Positions 54,931 to 63,451 of a DNA stretch of 64,000 nt are shown here, in pieces (position 1 is the first letter of the stretch; each line of letters begins with the position of its first letter). Position numbers and translations under genes: made by a program. The notes beneath the pieces were generated by a model. The model was not told the DNA's origin. It worked only from the letters and a program-made list of their open reading frames with translations, and searched no databases. The stretch is from Roseiarcus sp963832305 (GTDB lineage Bacteria > Pseudomonadota > Alphaproteobacteria > Rhizobiales > Beijerinckiaceae). The DNA lies in contig CAWHTU010000009.1 of NCBI GenBank assembly GCA_963832305.1, positions 1 to 64,000 of the forward strand, written 5' to 3'.

Positions 54931-54957
54931 GCTTGATTGACACAAGCTGGATCAAGC
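54931..54957. promoter_or_regulatory. Inverted repeat upstream of the methyltransferase gene
   Basis: GCTTGAT (54931-54937) and ATCAAGC (54951-54957) are inverted around 13 bases in the divergent region between the oxidoreductase and methyltransferase genes. It could be an operator for either. Confidence 0.4.
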
Positions 54958-55042
54958 CAACGTCGCCTCTCGGTCGAAACGACAGAGAGCACAGAAAGAT
55001 GTGCTAGTCTCGGAGCCATCAAAAGGATGGCGGGTGACGGCA

Positions 55043-55855
55043 ATGCCGGAAACGGACAAGGTGTTCAGCGGTTCGATTCCGGAAAACTACGACCGCTACA
55101 TGGCGCCGTTGATTTTCGAGCCGTTCGCCGCAGATCTTGCACGACGAGCCGCGGCCTTGTCGCCAGCCGCGGTTTTGGAAACCGCCGCAGGCACCGGGGT
55201 CGTCACCCGCGCATTGGCGCCGAAACTGTCCCTCGGCGCGAGCTATGTCGTAACCGACCTCAACCAGCCGATGCTCGACTACGCCGCTTCACGACAAGCG
55301 CCCGACAGTCGCATCAGGTGGCGCCAAGCGGACGCTCTGGCGCTACCGTTTGAAGATGCGGCCTTCGATCTCGTTTGCTGTCAGTTCGGCGCGATGTTCT
55401 TTCCCGACCGACCAATCGCCTACGGCGAAGCAAAGCGGGTCCTGAAACGCGGAGGACATTTCTTGTTCAGCGTCTGGGATCGCATCGAGGAGAATGTATT
55501 TGCGGATGATGTGACGAATGCTCTGGCGAATGTCTTTCCGAGTGATCCGCCGCGCTTTCTGGCGCGGACGCCGCACGGCTACCACGACACCGCGCTGATC
55601 CGCAGCGAGCTCAAGGACGCAGGCTTCTCCCACGTGGCGATCGAGACGAGAGCCGAACAAAGCCGTGCATCCTCGGCGCGCCTCCCGGCCGTTGCCTATT
55701 GTCAGGGAACTCCTCTCCGCAACGAAATCGAGGCCAGAGACGCTGGGAGACTCGAAGCCGCAACCGACTACGTCGCATCCGTGATTGCAGACAAGCATGG
55801 CAGCGGCGAGGTTGCCGCCAAGATACAGGCGCACATAATCGTGGCCGTGGTCTAG
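55043..55855 (+). CDS. Class I SAM-dependent methyltransferase
   Basis: The product has 270 residues from the ATG at 55043. The Rossmann-type motif I is VLETAAGTGVVTRAL, and DLNQPMLDYA, QADALALPFEDAAFDLV and EAKRVLKRGGHFLFSVWDR (motif post-III) follow. It belongs to the UbiE/Methyltransf_11 group. The substrate is unknown. The C-terminal helix AATDYVASVIADKHGSGEVA is soluble; no membrane segment is present. The gene appears alone and converges with the EamA transporter gene. Confidence 0.85.
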   Translation: MPETDKVFSGSIPENYDRYMAPLIFEPFAADLARRAAALSPAAVLETAAGTGVVTRALAPKLSLGASYVVTDLNQPMLDYAASRQAPDSRIRWRQADALALPFEDAAFDLVCCQFGAMFFPDRPIAYGEAKRVLKRGGHFLFSVWDRIEENVFADDVTNALANVFPSDPPRFLARTPHGYHDTALIRSELKDAGFSHVAIETRAEQSRASSARLPAVAYCQGTPLRNEIEARDAGRLEAATDYVASVIADKHGSGEVAAKIQAHIIVAVV

Positions 55856-56072
55856 CCAGGCCCGGGCAGGCCTACCGCCGCTTTGCTTCCGGCGCGAGGG
55901 CCTTGAGAAAGATCCGTGTCGACGCTGGGCATGGTCCTCGATCATCCTGTCGGTCAGTTGATCGAGCCTGCCCGCGCCGAGCCGCAGGCTCCACTCGCCC
56001 TGCGAAGAGCCAGGCGACCCCAAACCGGTCGGCGTGGAGGCTCCAATACGGGGCGCCTTGCTCCCTCTTCAA

Positions 56073-57068
56073 TTACCGAGATGGCTGTCCCCAGGATTTC
56101 AGTGAAAACAGCAGGAGGGATGCCGTGACAACTGCCAGCCCGACAAAGAACATCAGACTCACTGAAAAATGCAGATCGCTGATCCACCTGGATAAGAGAA
56201 GCGATATCAGAGCGGTGAGCGCGGGGATCAACAGAAAGAACATCGTGACGAACCCATTGTCGTTGGCCGTGACGCTGAGCGCGGTTTGATAAAGAACGCG
56301 GCCTAGGGATGCCGCTACGATCGTGCCTATGATCATCAGAACTACCGGAAACGCCTGCCCGAAATCCAGATTCGCGTTCTGATACAACATGAATCCGGAT
56401 ATGGGGATCAGGACCAGAGCAGAGACGAGGAAGTTCGCCGAGACCGCCGCGGACTCGTCGTATTTGGCGAACCATTTGCAGACCAGCGTTCCGCTTAATG
56501 CCGAGCAGATCGGCACCGGGATGGCATAGAGCCAGGACCCATGAAGGGCGCTATCGGCCAATTGGCGCAAGTCGGGCCGGTCGGTCACGCCGACCTGACT
56601 CCACGCAACCGCCATCGCGCCAAGAAATGCGGCGATGAGGCAACCGAAAAACATCGCTGGAGAGACCGGAATGGGCACTCTGGCTATGAGGAACGCCACC
56701 GCCGCTGCCCAAAAGGGCTGGAGGTTGATGATCGCCGAGATGATTATGGGATGCGCGTTGCTCAGTCCAAGCTTGAACGTCAACAAGCCGGTCATCCCGG
56801 CGGCAAACAGAACTCCAAGCTTGCCATAATTGCCGGTATCCTTCAGCAACAAGATCAGGTCGCGCCGGCTTGTCGCATGCGCAATCAGGAGAGGAATTGA
56901 CATCAGCAGAGCGACTTGGGTCAAGAATACAAACTGCGTAACGCCGAGCCGCTTCGCCGCGAGAAACGAAAACGGCTCTTGGGTCGACAGCAGGAGCGCG
57001 GTGATAAGCGCGTAGAGGCTTCCAAGCTTGTAGTTTACTCGATGTCCCGACGAGGGCAGCAGTTGCAT
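56073..57068 (-). CDS. EamA-type drug/metabolite transporter
   Basis: The product has 331 residues from the ATG at 57068; a TTG five codons earlier is possible. Ten predicted membrane segments make two EamA halves: LYALITALLLSTQEPFSFLA starts the first, and AFLGAMAVAWSQVG closes it. The second half begins near SWLYAIPVPICSALSGTLVC and ends FFVGLAVVTASLLLFSLKSW. DMT transporters export amino acids, nucleosides or other metabolites; the substrate is not known. Its base composition is a little less GC-rich than its neighbours. Confidence 0.82.
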   Translation of the reverse strand: MQLLPSSGHRVNYKLGSLYALITALLLSTQEPFSFLAAKRLGVTQFVFLTQVALLMSIPLLIAHATSRRDLILLLKDTGNYGKLGVLFAAGMTGLLTFKLGLSNAHPIIISAIINLQPFWAAAVAFLIARVPIPVSPAMFFGCLIAAFLGAMAVAWSQVGVTDRPDLRQLADSALHGSWLYAIPVPICSALSGTLVCKWFAKYDESAAVSANFLVSALVLIPISGFMLYQNANLDFGQAFPVVLMIIGTIVAASLGRVLYQTALSVTANDNGFVTMFFLLIPALTALISLLLSRWISDLHFSVSLMFFVGLAVVTASLLLFSLKSWGQPSR

Positions 57069-57266
57069 CTTGGATGAACCCAACCTCTTGCGTCGCGGGA
57101 TCGAGCTTGGTCGCGGAAAATGGAAGGAGCCGCGTGGACAGGCTGCGGCGGGATCGGGTCCGGTCGGAGGGAAACCGCCCGCCCGATGTTTCGGTTCCGT
57201 GCCGGACCGGGGATGAAGTCGAAAAGATGGACTTCAGCAAGTTGCAGAATCGATTGCGCCGGCGCG

Positions 57267-57992
57267 CTACTGAACAGGCGCCGCCGTCACCAGCACGAAT
57301 CCGCGGCTCTTGTTGGCGTTTGCGGCGTCGGAGGTGTTCATGGCGGCGAAGATGTCGGCCGTCTTCACCCAGACCGGCGGGTATTTGTAGCGCGCGACAT
57401 CGAGGATCAGGAAGCGGTCGGCTTTGCCGTCATAGGCCGCGAGCGGGGAGATGTGACCGCCGGTCTCCTCGCCGATCGCCTTGCGCAGGTAGTTGACGAT
57501 CACGAAGTGGCCGGGCTCGCTAAGATAGCTCATCGCCAGCCGGCGGAACTCGTCGACCGAACTTTCCGAGGCGTGATGGACTTCCGCCTTGACCGGCACA
57601 GTGGCGAGGATGCCGCCGATCTGGTCGAGCGTCATGCCCTGCCGCGCGAGCGTCTCGCGCGGGAGCACCGCGTCCGTTTGATCGTTGAGCACGTTGTCCT
57701 GGGTGAAGGTGCGGTAGGGAGTATATTCGGGAACCGGGGGCGCCGGGACGCCAAGCGCGTTCAAGACCATAACGATCGAGGCGACGCCGCAATAGGATTG
57801 GGTTTTCTGGGTCAGGAAGTTGCTGGCGAGCGGGAAATAAGCCTCGCGTGCATCGCTCTCGGCGAAATAGACCTCGCCGTCATGAGTGCTGAAGCCCGAC
57901 AGGTTCTGCGGCAGCGGCAGCGTATCGCCATTCGCGCCGGCGGCCGCGAGTCCCAGGACGAACGTCGCGCACGCGACAAGCAGCTTCGACAT
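57267..57992 (-). CDS. Secreted phytochelatin-synthase-family protein
   Basis: The product has 241 residues from the ATG at 57992 (a longer open frame to 58253 is not family-like). A signal peptide (SKLLVACATFVLGLAAAGAN) is followed by the papain-like catalytic core: Cys in TQKTQSYCGVASIVMVLNAL, His in ETGGHISPLAAYDGKADRFL and Asp in LILDVARYKYPPVW, the triad of phytochelatin synthases. Bacterial members lack the C-terminal regulatory domain and mainly hydrolyse glutathione rather than polymerise it. An exported form is unusual. It is divergent from the glycosyltransferase gene. Confidence 0.85.
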   Translation of the reverse strand: MSKLLVACATFVLGLAAAGANGDTLPLPQNLSGFSTHDGEVYFAESDAREAYFPLASNFLTQKTQSYCGVASIVMVLNALGVPAPPVPEYTPYRTFTQDNVLNDQTDAVLPRETLARQGMTLDQIGGILATVPVKAEVHHASESSVDEFRRLAMSYLSEPGHFVIVNYLRKAIGEETGGHISPLAAYDGKADRFLILDVARYKYPPVWVKTADIFAAMNTSDAANANKSRGFVLVTAAPVQ

Positions 57993-58163
57993 CAATCTCA
58001 CCCACCGGCCTGCTCGGCCAAACCAGAGATTGGCCCAGCGGCCCTCGAGGGGCAACCCCGTGGGCCGCGCGCTGCGATGTTGATAGCCTCGCGTGGACGC
58101 CCGTGGGCCGATTGACTTTGAGCGGTCCGGGGTGGATCGAGGGGCAGGAGAGAAAGGGCAAGA

Positions 58164-59018
58164 ATGCTTCCTCGCTTGAACTCGCTCTGGATCGGCGACG
58201 AGCTCGGCTACATCGAAAAGCTCACGTTGGCCTCGGCGCTGTCCGTCGGTCATTCATTCGCTCTTTATTCGTATACGCCCCGGAAGCTTCGCGGAGTTCC
58301 GCGCGCGGTCGAGGTTCGCGACGCGAATGAAGTGGTTCCCTATCAGGAGCTTGCGCATTGTTTTGAGGGAGGTTCGGCCGCGCTGGGCACGGATTTCTTT
58401 CGCTACGCGATGCAGGCGAAGGGACTGGGCGCCTGGGTCGATCTCGATCTCTATTTCATCCGGCCGATCGACTTCGAGGACGACTATCTCTTCGGATGGG
58501 AGCACCGGACGTCGATCAACGGCGCCGTTTTGCGGCTCCCCGCAAACTCCGACATGGTTCGGGAGCTCTGCAAGATCCCCCAGATAAACTGGCGGCCGCC
58601 TTTCTACGGGCCCAGAAAGACAGCCATCTTTTACTGGAGGAGGCTGACCGAGGGCGACCTCCGGCCTGAGAACTACCGCTGGGGCACATTCGGGCCTATG
58701 TTCCTGACCTATCTGGCGCGGAAGTACAGAGTTGCGAAACGGGCTAAGCAACGCTCCGTCTTCTATCCGGTCACGCATCACAACTGGAAACTGCTGTGCG
58801 GCCCGCCGGAGCTCGTCAAAGCCGAGCTCACAGCCGAAACGAGGACAGTCCACCTTTGGCGCTCGGTGTTGACCCGGAAGACGGGCGCCTCGCCTCCGCG
58901 CGGGTCCTACCTTGAGGCGCTCTGTCATGCTCATGGCTTGGCGGTGACCGACCCGATCGGGGACGGAGACCGGAATCGCGAACATCCTGCGTCAGCCGCC
59001 GGTCTCTCTCCAGCCTAG
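58164..59018 (+). CDS. DXD-motif glycosyltransferase
   Basis: The protein has 284 residues. The N-terminus LNSLWIGDELGYIEKLTLAS and GTDFFRYAMQAKGLGAWVDL lead to the DLD of WVDLDLYFIRPI, the DXD metal/nucleotide-sugar site of the Gb3-synthase/GT32-like family. The later FGPMFLTYLARKY and CHLW-like TVHLWRSVLTRK fit the family. It probably transfers hexose to a surface glycan. Neighbours do not form a polysaccharide operon, so its product is unknown. The ribosome site AGGAGAGAAAG precedes the ATG. Confidence 0.8.
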   Translation: MLPRLNSLWIGDELGYIEKLTLASALSVGHSFALYSYTPRKLRGVPRAVEVRDANEVVPYQELAHCFEGGSAALGTDFFRYAMQAKGLGAWVDLDLYFIRPIDFEDDYLFGWEHRTSINGAVLRLPANSDMVRELCKIPQINWRPPFYGPRKTAIFYWRRLTEGDLRPENYRWGTFGPMFLTYLARKYRVAKRAKQRSVFYPVTHHNWKLLCGPPELVKAELTAETRTVHLWRSVLTRKTGASPPRGSYLEALCHAHGLAVTDPIGDGDRNREHPASAAGLSPA

Positions 59019-59097
59019 CGTCGAAACTCAAGCCGTCCACGGCGATCAGCGCTTTGGCGGGAGGCGGGCATATGGCCAGCGCAAATCGGCTCATTTC

Positions 59098-60537
59098 TTA
59101 GGGGGGAACCGCGTAAGCCCCCAGTTCGGGTGAACTGGCGCTACGGGGATGGCCCAAAAAATCGGTCGTGGGCATCAATGAAGAGCTTCCAGTCCCGATC
59201 GCTGGATTGGTTGGCGCCGTACCCTTCAATTCGAGATTGTATTGAGCCGTGCTGTCGTTGAAGGTCACAAAGAGATTGGTTGCAGCGTAGGTCGTTTGGA
59301 AGAGACTTAAATTGTGATCCAGTTCGACGTTTGGGTTGGCGGTATGGCTGCAAAAGCTTTCGGTGATCGGACAATTCCCGCTTGCAGCCGCAGTCGGGAC
59401 GATCAACGGCGCAATATTATTGCGGACGATGACGTTGGTGGTGGTTCCTCCCTCATGGGTTGTGCCTCCCGCCGTTATCCATGTCGCTCCGGTGTACATC
59501 CAATAGGTGCGATTTTGCGACACGCCGTTGATCGGAATATTCATCACAGAATTATTGATAATATTGAGCCCATTGACTCCGGCTATGGAAATCCCGGTAA
59601 TGCTGCTCGTAAGAACGATATTGTTTGTGATGGACACGTTTGCCCAATAGCCATCAAAGATCGAGATACCCTGCAGCTGGACCGCAAAAGGAAGATTTGC
59701 GACAGTTTGACTTTGAATATAGTTGCTGTCGATTACGACGTTCCTGTTGGTGATGCCGAGCTGGTTGTTCCAGTTCCAACCCTGAATTCCGTCATTATGA
59801 ATGCATTTTGACTCACAAGTATCCAGTCCGTTTGTGATGACGTTACCCTGAATGATGATATTGGTTGCCGAAAGATCAATGCCGTCCCCGGCGAAATGAT
59901 CAATCGTGTTACCCGCGATCATATAGTTTTGTCCGTCCGTCCCAACCTGATCGCCGCCAACACCGATTCCGCCAAAAACGTTCCTTATTTGGTTGCTGTC
60001 CAGCGCAACGCAGTAGTCTTGGGTGGCGAGGATGCCATCACTGGGCGCAAGGGACGCGTTGAGGACCGTCCCCATTGATACCCACGGGAAGGCGCCAGCA
60101 GTCGATTCGACAATGTTGTGTTGAAAAACAATGTTATTGCTCGAAGCCAAGTTGACCAGAACTCCACCCGGTGATTTCGATCTAACGCCATTCCCATTGA
60201 TGGTTATCCCAGAAAATACTATGTGACTCGCGGAATTGACTATTAGAGACGAGAATACCGGCGTCTGACCCGAGCCCGCTTCGATCGTTAAGAACTGCGA
60301 ATATTTTCGATTGGAAATGTTGATCGCCCCATAGTTGCTTGAGTCCAGATAAATAACGTCGCCTGCCGCCGCGGTGCTCAGAATTGAGTTCAAAGTCGCG
60401 GGCGTCGCCGCGAATTCCTTAACGAAGCTGGTCGGGGGAACCGCACAGCCAGGGTACGTGCCGGCTGCTCTGGCTGAGATCTCGAACGCAGGAAAAAACG
60501 CAAAAAGAAGAATTATAAGACGTAATAGACGTGTCAT
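59098..60537 (-). CDS. Secreted right-handed beta-helix protein
   Basis: The product has 479 residues from the ATG at 60537. A signal peptide (TRLLRLIILLFAFFPAFEIS) is cleaved near SARA. Residues about 75-330 carry stacked repeats of the form hVhIxxNxI, such as GISIAGVNGLNIINNSVMNI and NVVIDSNYIQSQTVANLPFA, typical of parallel beta-helix carbohydrate-active or surface proteins. The protein is rich in Asn, Thr, Ser and Ile, and codon use is clearly less GC-rich than the rest of the window, which suggests acquisition by transfer. No catalytic triad is recognised. The sequence after the helix is a less repetitive domain with several Cys. It has its own promoter. Confidence 0.75.
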   Translation of the reverse strand: MTRLLRLIILLFAFFPAFEISARAAGTYPGCAVPPTSFVKEFAATPATLNSILSTAAAGDVIYLDSSNYGAINISNRKYSQFLTIEAGSGQTPVFSSLIVNSASHIVFSGITINGNGVRSKSPGGVLVNLASSNNIVFQHNIVESTAGAFPWVSMGTVLNASLAPSDGILATQDYCVALDSNQIRNVFGGIGVGGDQVGTDGQNYMIAGNTIDHFAGDGIDLSATNIIIQGNVITNGLDTCESKCIHNDGIQGWNWNNQLGITNRNVVIDSNYIQSQTVANLPFAVQLQGISIFDGYWANVSITNNIVLTSSITGISIAGVNGLNIINNSVMNIPINGVSQNRTYWMYTGATWITAGGTTHEGGTTTNVIVRNNIAPLIVPTAAASGNCPITESFCSHTANPNVELDHNLSLFQTTYAATNLFVTFNDSTAQYNLELKGTAPTNPAIGTGSSSLMPTTDFLGHPRSASSPELGAYAVPP

Positions 60538-60586
60538 TGTACTTCCCCGCAAAAGTCTTTCTTAAGTACGTACAATTTCGAAAGCG

Positions 60587-60616
60587 ATAGTATCACGATT
60601 CGAATTATATTTTCAA
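60587..60616 (-). promoter_or_regulatory. Promoter of the beta-helix gene
   Basis: On the reverse strand TTGAAA (60616-60611) and TACTAT (60592-60587) are 18 bases apart, ending 50 bases before the ATG at 60537. An AT-rich stretch surrounds them. Confidence 0.6.
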
Positions 60617-60965
60617 CGACGAACGTTTGACAGATTTGCTATGCCTGATCAGGTGCGGCAAGTGCGTATGCACTTAGTCGTGTAGTATATATTCCGTTGA
60701 TCATTTTGTTAGCCGAGACAGAACATTCACATTTCGAGTATGGACGTGCACGAATCTTCACCGGAGGGATGCCGTCGGGTGCGCTGGGGTCGATAACATT
60801 GTGAAGGCTGTCCGTATTCGGCCCTCGCCTCTAAGGACCTCGACAAGACGGTTAGGCAGAATATGAGCGAGGATTGACGCTGGTTTGCGCACGCAGGCCC
60901 GACCCCGGCGGACCGCGCATGAGCGCCGATCGAGGCCAATCGCGACCCGCTTCAGAAGCTTGCTT
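60617..60965. other. AT-rich intergenic region before mrcA stop, no supported gene
   Basis: From about 60617 to 60730 the sequence is AT-rich and contains a small inverted repeat AAGTGC-GTAT-GCACTT (60660-60675). The remainder returns to high GC. No frame has family resemblance; a 70-codon reverse frame (60727-60939) lacks a ribosome site. Confidence 0.4.
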
Positions 60966-63206
60966 TCAGAGCGTCCCAAGAAGTTTGCTGAGAGGCCCCT
61001 TGTCGCGCGACGCGGGGACGGGGTTCGGGATCGACGCGGGCGGGATCGGCGTCCAGTCGGCGGCCGGGCCACCCCCGCCGCGCGGGATGGAGACCGGCGC
61101 GGGCGGCGGCGCGGCAGTTTGGGATGCGGGACCTGGCTGCGAGGCAAGGCCGCCCCGCCCGCCCGGCGGGGGCGTCGGCGCCTGCGCTCCGGTAAGGTCG
61201 AGCGGCGGCAGGAGCGGCGCGTCCGGGTTCGGCGTCTCGGCGTTGCGCCAGGTCCCGAGCGGCAAGCCGGCGACCGGCACGCCCTCATGCGCCGACTTCA
61301 TGAACCGGCTCCAGATTTCGACCGGCAGATTGCCGCCCGACACCTTCTTGGTCGGCGAGCCGTCGTCGTTGCCAAGCCAGACGCAAGCGACGAGATAGCT
61401 CGTGTAGCCGACAAACCAGGCGTCGCGCCAATCCTGGCTGGTTCCGGTCTTGCCGGCGGCCTGCCAGCCCGGCAGCTCGGCCTTGTGGGCGGTGCCGGTG
61501 AGCAGCGTCTCCTGCATCATCTGGTTCATCATCGCCACATATTGCGGGTCGATGACCCGGCCGAAACTGGCGTTGCGTCGCGCGTAGAGCTGCTTGCCGC
61601 CGGCGGTGCGCACGCGCGAGATCACATGTGGCTGGACGCCGATGCCGCCGTTGGCGAAGGCCGCATAAGCGGAAACCATTTCGAGCGGCGTGACTTCGGA
61701 GGACCCGAGCGCGATCGAAGGGACAGGATCGAGATCAGACGTGATGCCGAGCCGGTGGGCGACAGCGACCACCGCCTTCGGTCCGACTTCGAGACCCAAA
61801 CGCACCGCAACGGTGTTGAGCGAGAGCGCGAGCGCCTTGGTCAGCGTCACAGGTCCGAAATACTCGCGGGAGTAGTTCTCCGGATTCCACCCCTTGACCG
61901 ATATCGGCCCGTCTTCGCGGATGGTGTCCGGCGTCAGGCCCTTCTCCAGCGCCGCCAGATAGACGAACGGCTTGAACGACGAGCCGGGCTGGCGCTTGGC
62001 CGCGACCGCGCGGTTGAACTGGCTGTCGGCGTAATTGCGTCCGCCGACCATCGCCTTGACCGCGCCCGCAGGATCGAGCGCCACGAGCGCCCCCTGCTCG
62101 ACGCCGAATTTGCCGCCCTTGGCGGTGAGTTCGTCGGTCAGCGCGCGCTCGGCCTCCGCCTGCATTCTGGGATCGATCGTGGTCGTCACCACAATGTCGT
62201 CGTCGATCGCCCCGACCGTGTCGTCGAGCGCGTCCATCACATAGTCGGCGACGTAATTGATCGAGCCCGCGCCCTTGTCGTGGATCACCTGCGCCGGATT
62301 GGCGAGCGCAGACTTGGCCATCGCCTCGTTGATATGGCCTTGCTCGGCCATCGCGGTGATGACCTCGGCCGCGCGCTCGTTGGCGCCCTTGAGGTTGCGG
62401 TTGGGCGCAAGCTTGCTCGGCGACTTCATCAGCCCCGCGAGCAGCGCGGCTTCCGGCAGGGTCACAAAACGGGCGCTCTTGCCGAAATATTTCTGCGCCG
62501 CCGCCTCGACCCCGTAGGCGCCCGAACCGAAATAGACGCGGTTGAGGTAGAGCTCGAGGATCTGATCCTTCGAATACCGGCGCTCGAGCCACAGCGCCAG
62601 GATCGCCTCCTGGATCTTCCGCGACAGCGTGCGCTCCTGGGTCAGGAACAGGTTCTTCGCGAGCTGCTGGGTCAGCGTCGAGCCGCCCTCGATGTTCCTC
62701 CCGCCTACCGCATCGCGCATCAGCGCGCGCGAGACGCCGAGGGGATCGATGCCGATATGGTCGTAGAACCGGCGATCCTCGATCGCCACGAAGGCCTTCG
62801 GCAGGTAGGGCGGCAAGTCGATCAGCCTGATGGCGGGGCCGCCGGTGTCGCCGCGGTTGGCGATGAGCGAGCCGTCGTCGGCCAGGATCGCGATGTTCGG
62901 CGGCCGCTTGGGCACCGCGAGCTGATCGATCGGCGGCAGCTGGCTCGCGTAATAGACAACGAGCGCAGCCGTCGAAATCAAGCCCCAGACCCCGAGCACG
63001 ACGCTCCAGTAGACGAAGCGGCCGAGTAATGAGCGGCGTTTCCGGCCGGCTCGAGCGGCCGGTCGCGACGCGGATTTCTTGGTCCGGCGGCTGCTCGGCG
63101 GGCGGTCGGCGGGGTCGGCGCGAAGGTCGTCGGGGGCGCTCCCGCCGCGCCAATTGAGGCGCGGCTCGATCCGCTTACGGGTTTTCTTCGCCCCTCGGCC
63201 GAACAT
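60966..63206 (-). CDS. mrcA: Penicillin-binding protein 1A family (bifunctional)
   Basis: The protein has 746 residues. A basic N-terminus and one membrane segment (about 62-88) precede the glycosyltransferase domain with catalytic Glu143 in FVAIEDRRFYDH and GGSTLTQQLAKNL. The transpeptidase domain has SxxK (Ser409-Lys412) in PGSSFKPF, SLN (462-464) and KTGTS (586-590). The last 80 residues are a Pro/Gly-rich tail. It polymerises and cross-links peptidoglycan on the periplasmic face. It is divergent from dnaN across about 240 bases. Confidence 0.94.
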   Translation of the reverse strand: MFGRGAKKTRKRIEPRLNWRGGSAPDDLRADPADRPPSSRRTKKSASRPAARAGRKRRSLLGRFVYWSVVLGVWGLISTAALVVYYASQLPPIDQLAVPKRPPNIAILADDGSLIANRGDTGGPAIRLIDLPPYLPKAFVAIEDRRFYDHIGIDPLGVSRALMRDAVGGRNIEGGSTLTQQLAKNLFLTQERTLSRKIQEAILALWLERRYSKDQILELYLNRVYFGSGAYGVEAAAQKYFGKSARFVTLPEAALLAGLMKSPSKLAPNRNLKGANERAAEVITAMAEQGHINEAMAKSALANPAQVIHDKGAGSINYVADYVMDALDDTVGAIDDDIVVTTTIDPRMQAEAERALTDELTAKGGKFGVEQGALVALDPAGAVKAMVGGRNYADSQFNRAVAAKRQPGSSFKPFVYLAALEKGLTPDTIREDGPISVKGWNPENYSREYFGPVTLTKALALSLNTVAVRLGLEVGPKAVVAVAHRLGITSDLDPVPSIALGSSEVTPLEMVSAYAAFANGGIGVQPHVISRVRTAGGKQLYARRNASFGRVIDPQYVAMMNQMMQETLLTGTAHKAELPGWQAAGKTGTSQDWRDAWFVGYTSYLVACVWLGNDDGSPTKKVSGGNLPVEIWSRFMKSAHEGVPVAGLPLGTWRNAETPNPDAPLLPPLDLTGAQAPTPPPGGRGGLASQPGPASQTAAPPPAPVSIPRGGGGPAADWTPIPPASIPNPVPASRDKGPLSKLLGTL

Positions 63207-63325
63207 CGCTGATCCCGTTCGCGGCCACTCCGATAAGGAGCCTCGGGCGAAACGCGCCCCGCCAGGTCCAGGAACGTAAGCCCGGCGGTTTAAGGGCCGG
63301 TAAAGCTTGCGCCAGAATTGACGAA

Positions 63326-63451
63326 ATGGCGAAAATCGCTGAGGAGACGGACCCCCGCGCCCTTGCGCCGGTCGAGACGCCTTGGCAGAGTCCGCGGCCC
63401 CGCTTGGGGGGCGCGTTGGGCGTCGGGGATACTTGGGATTTCATGCGATGA
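63326..63451 (+). CDS. Possible 41-residue leader peptide overlapping dnaN
   Basis: An open frame of 41 codons runs from the ATG at 63326 to a TGA at 63449-63451 that overlaps the dnaN ATG by four bases (ATGA). The product, ending GVGDTWDFMR, has no recognised family. No clear ribosome site precedes it. The four-base overlap suggests translational coupling, but chance is possible. Confidence 0.35.
   Translation: MAKIAEETDPRALAPVETPWQSPRPRLGGALGVGDTWDFMR

Noticed and set aside
60885..63029. A 714-codon frame on the + strand opposite mrcA
   Set aside because: It is an Arg/Asp-rich shadow of the penicillin-binding protein gene without a ribosome site or family motif.
63207..63447. Possible replication origin beside dnaN
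   Set aside because: No cluster of DnaA boxes (TTATCCACA-like) and no AT-rich unwinding element is visible, and dnaA is absent.
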